From assembly GCA_039602395.1 (NCBI GenBank), contig JBCNJP010000025.1, positions 98,311,265 through 98,375,264 of the forward strand: a stretch of 64,000 nucleotides of DNA. Direction: 5' to 3'. Both the position numbers and the translations under genes were made by a program. Origin of the DNA: Deinandra increscens subsp. villosa. Taxonomy: Eukaryota > Streptophyta > Magnoliopsida > Asterales > Asteraceae. Shown here in pieces: positions 54,640 through 64,000 of this stretch (positions are counted from its first letter, which is position 1; each line of letters begins with the position of its first letter). The notes beneath the pieces are model-generated. The model was not told the origin of the DNA. It searched no databases and was given only the letters and a program-made list of their open reading frames with translations.

Positions 54640-57600
54640 TTAACCCAACGGGTGACGTCTCCTATCAAATATATCAAAGACCACGTATAACTGGTTTAAA
54701 AGGTTGATACTTAGGATTAAAAGAAAGTAAAACATTTGCTATATGATTAGGCTGAGTCGAGTCAAAACATGCTCGGGTTGAAACAAATCATTTTGCAAGC
54801 GTGGGTCAAATGGGACACTATAAGACGGGTTTGGTTGACCTACAAACACTTTTTCACCATTTGACATATTCAAATATAACTAGAACCCAAATCATTCCAT
54901 GGAAAATAAAATAAAATCAGCTAGTTATAATTGTTCACTGAATAAATAACAAAACCATAAAACATCTCACCGCATAATGTTCTCGGTATTTATCTGGAGA
55001 AACTAACTTACTTTATTTTATTTACTATGTAATGGGTAAATATGATATTATAATATTTGAGTTCTCTCTTATTCATATGATCCCACACCATATAAATAGC
55101 AACCAAGTAAATAACATGTTATAACAATGACCCTTTTCTTGAGTCATGAAATCAGGTGCATAAAAGATGGTGGGACCTACCTCTTAGGTCGGCTTCGGTC
55201 TTCATCATAATCCATCACTCCACCAGGCTCGGGGAACTCCTCATGGCCTCGAAAGTCAATGTCTGCCTGCTCAGAGTTTGTGACTTCTGCCACAAAGTAA
55301 GTAAGATGCATCGACAAATATTGCTCAAACATTACGGCACATGCACTAAGTTGCAATGAAACATTTTAATTGGTGCCAAGTTGCTCTGTTTTAAGGTATA
55401 TTTATTTCCATCAGTAACTTCCTTTTTCCAAGTTTTGTGCCGGACTCGGATCTCAATTCTCCATGCACCAATTAGCGGCGTCCACATACACGCCTTTATT
55501 ATATACTCGCATATAAAAAAAATGGATATCTAGAAAATGGTGTAAAACACACAAAGAGAGAAAAGAGAACATAGGGTATTGTAAAAAAATAAAAACAGCT
55601 GACCTTGAGGGAGAGTGTCTTTTTCACTTCTTCCATCCTCTCTTCGGCTTCCTTTTTATGCTTCTTGTCCAGCTCACTCATTGTGTCAGCCCATTTTATC
55701 TTATCTTGAATTGTGATAAGTAAATTATCTGATGTACTTAACCTACAAAATACCCAAAACATGTAATACTATAAAGTGACTACCAAAAACACAATTAACA
55801 GTCAGAAAAGATAACTAGGGTTACCAGTTCGATAATGTATGTATCATACTCCCCAATTGTCCAGGCCTTAGATCCCTCCCAGCTGCAAATTGCACCTATG
55901 ATGATAACACATGATAAATAATATACATGAAAAACGATAAATAATGCATGAACTTGCTGAGAAAAAACCAACAATATACTATATAGAACAGACACAGTTT
56001 CACACCTGAAAACATCTTCGTAACTGATCCAGTTTGCCCCTCACGATACCCTATCGAGATGGAAAAAAAAAAAACATAACATACAATGTTAACAAGATAA
56101 ATCTTCAAAGGTACAATAAGCCCAATAATACCTCTCACATGTAACTTAAGTAGGAACGTACTAATAAGACAGGTGATAATAATCATGAGAAGTACCTACC
56201 ACATACATGCACTCATTGATCAGGAAATCTTCAAGCTCACGGACATTTATAACATCCAATTCTTGCATCAGCACATCATATGGGAGTACCTGAAAGGACC
56301 CATAAACTGGTAAGTCAAAAACCCAGAGCATACAACAGCAACCTGGTATTAAAAGAAAATTAAGAAAAAAAACATTTCAGTCAATGGCAATGAAAAGACA
56401 AACACCATTCATATATCTCAATCCTTTCCAAAGAAGTTGTGTTTGTGTCATCAGAACAGTCAAAAGTTGTCCAACATCTCTTCCATTAAAAAACTTACAA
56501 GATCAGATCAGCTAAGAGGTGATTGATTATTCATTCTCTTCTCTGCTTGTAGCTTCAATAAAAGCCAAAGTTTTTTGGTGATCCATATAGCATTTTTAAG
56601 GTTTAGTTTTTCCACTCTTCTCTGGTTTGGTAGTTATGTAGTTCATAGCGTTTCCATTCATAAGCATTCAACACAAAAATATCACTTAACTGAACTTGGA
56701 TTCACCTAATTTATTAACAGTAAAATCTCAACAACAATGAGAAAAGTTAACGTAATGGACCCAACATCATAAACTAAAATGATCAAATGTACACTTGGTT
56801 TCCTCGTAAATTCGATGAATCAATCAAAAAGTTCTTCAATGTTACCCATCACTACTCACCATGAAGTAATTAATAGTCTATTACTTCTATATTTACTCAG
56901 TTTCGGTATCAGTCTTGCGGAGCAAAAAGTGAAAGAACACGCTGATAGACAACAGAACTCTTGGTAAATAATTTGGGTAACACAAAATAAGTGATAACTG
57001 CATAAAGAAACGTGCCTTAACCATCATTTTCAATGTGAATTTCGAATACAGGTATTAAATTGATTATGTTATTTCAAATTCCTGAACTTGCTACTGCTAT
57101 TGATAAAAGACTAATTAGAAAAAAGGAATACTTTACCTTGTTTGCCTCGGCTAGTGTGAGCACAGTGAGTTGTTTTAACTTGAGAACTTGATCAGGCATC
57201 AATGGTGGAAGATCACTAGCATTTCCTAAATGTTATAAACATAAAACAACTTTAACCCATCCACATAATGTATCATAATAAGAGATTTTGGTGATTATCA
57301 TACACAAGTAAACACTTAAAGCATCAATGAAGCCATGATGGTCTAACAAAGCAGACTCGACATTCGACAAAGACTCTCAGACATGCAATTCCACATAACA
57401 TAAAGCAAATATATAATCATGGTTTGTATTTGACATATGGTCATATATTTGAGGATTCTTATTAGCTCATGGCTACCGCTACTCAATGAAGTAAAAATGT
57501 AATGATACCAAGAAAGTGTGTTTACAAGAGATACAAAGAAGATAATAGTCTTTAAGTTCAAATGCAAGTGGATGCAATGCCGTAATATCTATCTGCATGC

Positions 57601-58828
57601 CATGCTAAATGATCGATAATAAATTACAGATAGCAAAAGTGACTTGAAGTCAAGAAACCTACTCTTATATTCACTCCATGTTCCATGAGCAAACATCCGA
57701 AGCAAGTCAAGGCAAATAGAATGTTCAGTGCCTTGAAGCTGTATAAGATCATAAATGACAAATAAAAGAAAGTCAAGATAGTTGCACCAGTCAGCCTAAA
57801 AAAATGGTGATAGCAAGATGCATAAACCACAAAATGAGAAGAAATAATCAATTCATAGTGCAAACTTAAGCAGCTTGTGCACAAAAGAGGGGTTATGGTG
57901 CAGGAAAGACACCTAAATTTTCATAGATAAAAGAGACAACATGTTAACATAGCTTGATACCTATAATCAAAGTACGAAATAGGAGAGAAAGAATACAAAT
58001 ATACAATCACCAATACAGAAAAAGAATTCAGCAATAATGTAAACATATCATCTATAACAAAGATGCAAATGAGTATATGAGTGCCCTACAGAGTGATCTT
58101 GTTTCTGGTCTATGATGTCATAGACTATCGACGATTCATATATCCACATGCACCAAAAACAAAGGTTTGTAAGGCTAAATATGCTGTTGAATCAGATTAT
58201 TTAACGGCTCCGCATAGAATAAAAGACAGGAAACAGCAATCAATATCTAATAGTTAATGGTCCTACCAAAATAAAAACTGGATCCTGAATGCAAAGTCCC
58301 CAGAACCCGACCGTTTATTCAACCAACAAAAGTTTGCAAGTGGATAAGGGTGATTGTAAAAATTATCAATCTGGTCCGTTTATATGCTTCTTCAAACACC
58401 AGATATGCAAGTTACATTCTACTCTATGAAACGTGAATATTGATCCATAATCAGATCACAATTCGGCGACTCTAGTCTAGCAAACCGTAAGGATCAAAAC
58501 GATATTCCATAGTAATAAAACCAAATCACACTCGTGCAAATTCAACATTTGTGCAAACAAAAACTACTATATCTAAACAAGAACAATCAAGCAAAGAGCT
58601 AACTTAACATCAAGTTATTAGCAAAATCGGGAAAATCCCTAATCCTAAACAAGAAGCGATAAATCAGACCTCAATAACGTTAGGTACGGAGAGAATCTCG
58701 GAGAAGGCAAAGAGTGAAGGATGGGAAGTGGCTTCACCGATGACGGTTGTGAGAGATGAACCCTTGACATTTGATGCTTGATTGACAAAGTGTTCGATGA
58801 TTTCTTCTTGCTTCTGCTCGATGTCCAT
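54640..58828 (-). CDS. CSN7: COP9 signalosome subunit 7 (CSN7/FUS5), 9 exons
   Basis: Exons on the minus strand: 58670-58828, 57663-57738, 57137-57225, 56200-56289, 56006-56050, 55825-55895, 55604-55742, 55181-55266 and 54640-54661. All are GT-AG and the frame closes at 258 aa. The start reads MDIEQKQEEII, and the protein continues HPSLFAFSEILSVPN, LLRMFAHGTW, VLKLKQLTVLTLAEANK, LPYDVLMQELDVINVRELEDFL, GIVRGKLDQLRRC, AAGRDLRPGQL, IQDKIKWADTMSELDKKHKK and a basic end PKRRRHPLG. This PCI-domain subunit is part of the nuclear complex that removes NEDD8 from cullins and represses photomorphogenesis. Length equals Arabidopsis CSN7 within two residues. The last exon is only 22 nt. Without the last splice, translation stops at TAG inside the donor (KR stop). 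Confidence 0.95.
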
Positions 58829-59149
58829 GATGATAACTTCACGCCCAAATCGAGCGGTGAACTGATAATCAGATCAACAGAGGCATAAAGATAGAATTCA
58901 GAATTTTAAAATTAGGGTTTGAAATTTGCAGAAGGATAAAAGTTGAAAAGGATTTTTAGTAAAGTATAGGTTTAAGGTCAAGGCAAGTGATGATGTGGGG
59001 AGGAGTCGTGACCGGTGTTCATTCGTCTCGAAAAAGTGTGCGATAGCGTATCTCGACAACTGATTCGGGATAGTCTCCAGAGTCGATAGGTCCTCGGGAA
59101 TTACATAGACCTAATTAGGATATATATATATGTTAGTACGGTGATTTGC
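58829..59149. other. CSN7 upstream region
   Basis: Contains the CSN7 5' UTR/promoter (transcription leftward). The right part leads into RTE-type LINE sequence. No clear TATA box is identified. Confidence 0.5.
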
Positions 59150-60352
59150 GTTCTTACACCTTTGGGAGACACAGACTCCTTTGGATGGGGTGGACCTCCA
59201 CTAAGGATTCGTATTGAGCATGTTTCTCTTTGTTGTTGTAATGGAATAGGTGTCCAAGTCGATCCAGGGGTTCATTCTGTGGTGCATGCTTTTGACCGAT
59301 GATATTGTGCTAGTTGCGGAGAGTAAATAACATTTGAATGGAAAGCTCGAGCAGTGGAGAGCTACATTCGAATCCAAAGGCCTTAGAATTAGTCGTTCAA
59401 AGACCGAGTACACTATGACTTCAATGAGGCGAGCGACATTGAGGATGACTAGATTACTATTGAAGATCAGGATGTTTCGCCTATTACCAAGTTTAAGTAC
59501 TTGGGATCATTGATGCAAAATAATAGAAGAATAGATGGTGATATGGCCAACCACATCAGAGCGGGGTGGTGTAGGTGGCGAGTGGCCACGAGCGTGTTGT
59601 GCGTTTTTTAAGGTTTTCGTTAGACCTGCAATGCTTTATGGCTTTGACTATTGGGCCATCAGGCAGACATAGACCTGTAAGCTGGAGGTGGCTGAGATGA
59701 AGATGTTGAGGTGGATGAGTGGGCATACTCAATTGGATCAGTTAGAAGTGAGGTCTTTTTGAAAAAGATTTGCGGTGGATGAGATAGACCTAAACTAATG
59801 TGGATTGAGCGTATTAAGATAAAATAGTTAGACTTTCACATCCCTATTGAATATGATCGATGATAGAACTTCGTGAAGGCGTATGCTTAAGGCTAATGAT
59901 TTCTAGATGGTTTGGAGGGTTTTCTTTTCTTTTTCTTTTTCTGTTTTTTGTTTTATTGTATGTATATATTTATATATCAGTATTAGTATTACTATTGTTA
60001 TTTTTTATTTATTTTAGGTACTTTTACTTATGTATTTATCAATTATTAGTATATTATTGTATTCTATTTTATTTGTTTATTATTATTATTATTAGTATTA
60101 TTTTTTTTACTGTTATCTTATTATTTTTATTTATTTATTATTAGCTTTTCCTTCTCTTTTTTTCTTCTCTTTCTTTCTAGCTGTCGTTGACGCGGTAGCT
60201 TGTGATTTGGAGTAGGGGTCTCTCAGGAAGCTAACTCTCTATCATCTCGGGTAGATGTATGGTTTGCCTGCATTTCACCCCTCCCAGATCCTACTAATAA
60301 CATAATTATGTACTATTGGTAAGACTTTACTGGGTATGATTGTTGTTGTTTT
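59150..60352 (+). mobile_element. RTE-clade LINE 3' fragment
   Basis: In shifting frames the plus strand reads CMLFDR.YCASCGE (from an original MLFADDIVL), then ESKGLRISRSKTEYTMTS, a KFKYLGS-like LLPSLSTWDH region, and PAMLYGFDYWAI. The coding order (FADD, KTEY, KYLGS, AMLYG..CW) is characteristic of plant RTE retrotransposons. Downstream there is a pyrimidine-rich 3' UTR and a terminal CTGGGTATGATTGTTGTTGTT repeat, the usual RTE tail. Many frameshifts; not functional. Confidence 0.75.
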
Positions 60353-60964
60353 GTCTTGATAACAGTATTGATGTCCGTTGTTAATTTTTTATTGCTTCTT
60401 TGTCGTAGGTTTATATGTCTCCGTTCGTTCTAAGTTTGCTTTCAATGTGTTTCTTTATGTGCTTTACATACTTGATACTTGTTATTTGTTGCTTAGTGTA
60501 TGTATATGTGGTTTTTTTTATATTTTAAACTAGAGGTCTTACTGGGTGGGTCTCTTTATCTTCGTAATAAATATAAGGTTTGTCATCATCTCACCTTACT
60601 CAAATCCTACTCAATAAGTAAAATTATACCGTATATATTTGTATGTTTATAAACTTCATTATACCTAAATCTCTACTTCAAAAGTAAAATTATATACATA
60701 ATTTTTCTTAATGAACATAATTACATGGATCTCCAACCCAAAATGAAAATAACACCTCTCTATTTCTTTAAGAGTAAAAATATCAATTTTATCTATCTTA
60801 ATTTATTTTAATAAAGATAATATATAAAGTAATTAGTTTAAAATCATTTTTACTAAAACTTTAAAGTTCTTATTTAACCATTTCTTAACTAGTTTTTTTT
60901 TTGTCTGTTTTCCTCTTTTTAATATTTTTTATATATCATCTTACAAACTTATTCACGATACTAA
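60353..60964. other. AT-rich spacer
   Basis: No supported feature. Confidence 0.5.
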
Positions 60965-61545
60965 CTAGATTTGACTATTCACACGTTATCACAGAGATAA
61001 CTTGGGTATATAAAACAATTGTATTGTTAAAGCGTAACGTAAAGAAAATAAAAATGAAAGCAACGTAAAGAAAATAAAAATGAAAGCAACGTAAAGAAAA
61101 TAAAAATGGAAAAAGATAATGCAACAACGTTGAAGTTATAAGTCTCGTTAAAATATAACACTAAAAATCACTATATACATAAAGGCAACAGTGTGACACT
61201 AAGGTTAAAAACAATTAAATTAAACTCTTAAAATTGAATTAAAAAGAATGAAAAAAATACTAATAAAGGTGTTGTTGCATGGATAATGCGAGTACAAAAA
61301 ATTGTTGCATTGTTATAATACTACGTAAAGAAAAACGAAAATAGAAAATACGCAACAATCCAAATGTTTAAAGTATTAAGTCTACGGCCTAAAAGTTATG
61401 TTACATTATTGTACCTATTAGACCACCAACTCGTGTATAAAATTCGTTGAGATTGAAAAAAAAACTATGTTACACGAGTATATCTATTACACTTTACACC
61501 CACCAACTCATTTGCTAAACTCCTTGCGCGCAAATAAAAAATTTA
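60965..61545 (-). mobile_element. Helitron-like repeat, copy 3 (minus-strand 3' end at left)
   Basis: On the minus strand a hairpin GTTATCTCTGTGATAAC is followed by GTGTGAATAGTCAAATCTAG and T. The body contains three tandem short units AGCAACGTAAAGAAAATAAA (about 61030-61105), then the shared family sequence AAATATAACACTA and TCTACGGCCTAAAAG. Confidence 0.5.
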
Positions 61546-62890
61546 TTTTGGATCAGCGAGAGAAAACCTAACAAAACTAGATTCATATTGCTTAGGTTTT
61601 GATCAACGAATGATGGTGAACGAATAAGAAAACAAAGTCTCGACTTTCTTAACCCACCATTGATGAACTTGAACTCCAATTCGATCATTCGTTGAAGAAT
61701 ACTCAGTAGCAACAAGATGATAATAATCAACATGATTCGTCGGGTTTTGATTCGGGTTATAGAGCGTTGTTGGTTCAGGTTGAAATAAAGTTGTTGGTTT
61801 GGGTGTGGTTGGTTCGGGTTGACGGGTATTTGATTTGGGTTGAAGAAAGCTCGTTGTCTGGATTCATGGTTAAAAGTTAATAAAAAAAAAGAGTAGAAGT
61901 AGAAGAAGAATGAGTAGAAAGTTGTGGGGTTTGGTTAAAAAATGGTGATTATATATAGAAAATTAATATTTTTTTTATAGTCAACCGTAAAGGGGATCCC
62001 ACATCCAACGAAGAAGGACAACCCCCCCCCCCCCCCTCCAAACATTCAGGGGCGGTATTCAGGGACGTTTTCGCCAAATAACACCGGGACCAGTGGACCA
62101 CTAAGAATGGCCTTAGGGCTTAGGCTACTCACGTGGTGTCATAAATAAAACAACAAGTGGGCTGTCATAAATAAATCGCATATGGGCTGAAACGAAGAGA
62201 ACATGAATTGAAAGAGAGTGAAATTACGGAAGGAAATTGGGCATGGTCGTAAGTTACGGCCCATCGAACGCAATTTACGGCCTCAAGCAAAAAATCAGGA
62301 CGTAAGGTCCACCGAAAACCTGTAGCTTCCACTAGGGAGAAGTAAATTGAATTCTTGAGGTAGAAATTTAATACTTTACGGTCTCCGTCAGTGAATTCTG
62401 GATTTTTGTGATTTTTCACATGTATTTAAGTTATAACATTAAGGTTACGAAGAAACACTTTTTCCCAGCCGTTTTTGTTGATCTTAGAGACGATCTTGAG
62501 AGCAGAAACACATATGGATTGTCAACTTTCATGAATCAACTATTCAATTCGGTATTTTCTTTTTCTTTTACAATGAATATGCATAGCTAAACCACCCGTG
62601 ATTCTCTCTGGGTGTAGGATTTTCAATTTTCTTGATTGTTCTTTATTGTTTAAGTATCCTACGATTGGTTTAGTGGGTAAACCAAGTCTGGTATAATCTT
62701 TGTAAAAGATTCATACGTCACAACCTTCAATTGTTAATGGCTCCGGTAATATACACGTTATAACCACTTAAATTAGAACTCACATATACACACCTTTTAG
62801 AATCTGTGGTCTTAAATTTTTGTTTTTAGGGTTATTTTCTAACCACAAGGATATCACATTTTTTTCTTTTCTTGACAGTCTTAACATTTT
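61546..62890. other. Intergenic spacer
   Basis: A C15 run lies at 62022-62036. Small ORFs (for example 62165-62419 minus) have no recognisable domain. GGTTCGGGTTGA-type direct repeats occur at 61770-61850. No gene is supported. Confidence 0.45.
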
Positions 62891-63135
62891 GATTTAGGCC
62901 TCCTATGTATTAAAGACTAATTGTTATCCACGTTAATGTCGTGCTATGGGGACTTATTTCAATTACTACGAGCAATATTTAGACAATTAGACTAGGAACA
63001 GGAGAAAGACTCTGATTTAGGTCTCATATGTATTGAAGACCAAATGTTATCCACGTTAATGTCGTGCTATGGGGACTTATTTCAATTACTACGAGTCTAC
63101 GAGCAATATTTAGACAAGGAATAGGAGAAAGACTC
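62891..63135. repeat. Tandem duplication of a ~120-bp unit
   Basis: GATTTAGGCCTCCTATGTATT (62891) recurs as GATTTAGGTCTCATATGTATT (63014). The following ATCCACGTTAATGTCGTGC and GGGGACTTATTTCAATTACT are repeated without visible change. The second copy carries an extra 8-bp TCTACGAG duplication. Confidence 0.8.
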
Positions 63136-63209
63136 GAGACCGAAAAATCAATCCTAAATATTCATTAGGTACTGATTTGACATAATGAGGGTTTACAGTA
63201 TTCATAGTC

Positions 63210-64000
63210 TGTCCCTCATCCCTATTCCTATAATTTGTAATTTTTATCATTAATTTTTTTTCTTCACTAACAACCACAATTAAATAATAGTTTTTATACC
63301 ATTATCATTACATTTTCTCTTTTTTTCAATCACACAAAACCCCAAAATTAAATAATATCTTTTATACCCTTATCATTACAATTTTTCTCTCTTTCAATCA
63401 CACAAACCTCAAATTTTAAGGAATAATCAGTTTTTTCATCAAATATAAGGGTAAACAATAATTTTTTTTTCTCCTCTACTCACAACCATTCATAACCAAA
63501 TCTTAAATTTTAGGATTTTAACTCACAACATTATGGGGAATGGGTAAGTTTTCTGTCTCAAATATCCTAAAATATTGCTTCACTTGGCTTTGCTTCAACC
63601 ACTAAAGAAAAAAAATATTATTTACACCTTCAGGGATGGGATTTACGTTTTATTAGGGAGGAGGATAGAGTTACATTTTGAAGCCTTAAAGACTTAAAGT
63701 TTAAGATGTAGCCAATCACATTAGATGAAAAAAAATCTATATTTTTTTTGAAGCCTTGAAGCTTGGGGTTTGAATTACATATATACTTTTTTTTTAAAGT
63801 TACCCTCCTCCCTTAGTGAAAGATATGTTTTTCTCTTTAGTATTAATTTCATATTAGTTCATCTATTCTCAATCATCCCTAACTATTGCAACATACCTTT
63901 TACAGCTTTAAACAGTTACTAAATTGATAGATTGATAGAAAACTAATATATAGCAACAAAAATTCATATAAATATAAAATTTATAAATAATAAAGCTTTT
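63210..64000. other. AT-rich spacer with a decayed MITE-like body
   Basis: 63240-63530 repeats TTATCATTACAATTTTTCTC / TTTCAATCACACAAA phrases, similar in style to the MITE at 5250-5529. No ends or target duplication were found. The remainder to the window edge shows no feature. Confidence 0.4.

Noticed and set aside
59860..60144. 94-codon hydrophobic ORF
   Set aside because: It is a translation of a TTTATT-rich tract in the RTE 3' UTR; composition alone explains the hydrophobicity.

Overview
This window is plant nuclear DNA, almost certainly from a eudicot. The support is spliced GT-AG genes, a COP9 signalosome subunit, an AP2/ERF factor, a type-I pectin methylesterase, a canonical plant tRNA-Phe, AT-rich spacers and dense plant-type transposons (hAT, MULE, Helitron, PIF-like MITEs, L1 and RTE LINEs, tRNA-derived SINEs). 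I cannot name the species.

Layout. 1-15 kb is a cluster of short-chain dehydrogenase (SDR) genes: the 3' end of one copy at the left edge (+), a broken inverted copy at 7.2-8.0 kb (-), and one intact two-exon copy at 13.8-14.9 kb (+). They are separated by nested transposons, among them an 8-bp-TSD hAT element that carries tRNA-like and U2-snRNA-like promoter cassettes. 15-23.4 kb is a transposon graveyard of LINE fragments, Helitron ends, MITEs and a MULE-like element. 23.5-34 kb is gene-rich: a multi-pass membrane protein gene with an apparent 4-bp frameshift, an intronless pectin methylesterase (-), a nine-exon TRM13-type tRNA methyltransferase (+) and a tRNA-Phe gene. 34.66-41.43 kb is a young L1-type LINE with an uninterrupted ORF2. 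Its 5' junction carries a perfect 168-bp inverted copy of the target DNA, placed next to a small J-like protein gene (41.9-42.9 kb). 43-50.8 kb holds SINEs, a Pack-MULE-like element and spacer. An intronless ERF transcription factor lies at 50.9-52.0 kb and a nine-exon COP9 subunit 7 gene (-) at 54.6-58.8 kb. The right end is LINE/RTE debris, Helitron-like repeats and a short tandem duplication.

The genes are unrelated housekeeping or specialised single genes, as expected in a plant chromosome; there is no operon logic. The only functional cluster is the SDR family. The most unusual structures are the hAT element with snRNA-type promoters (3531-4952) and the LINE insertion with an inverted target duplication (34660-41759). 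Exon boundaries were deduced by hand from splice signals, reading-frame continuity and remembered family motifs; no alignment or transcript data were available.
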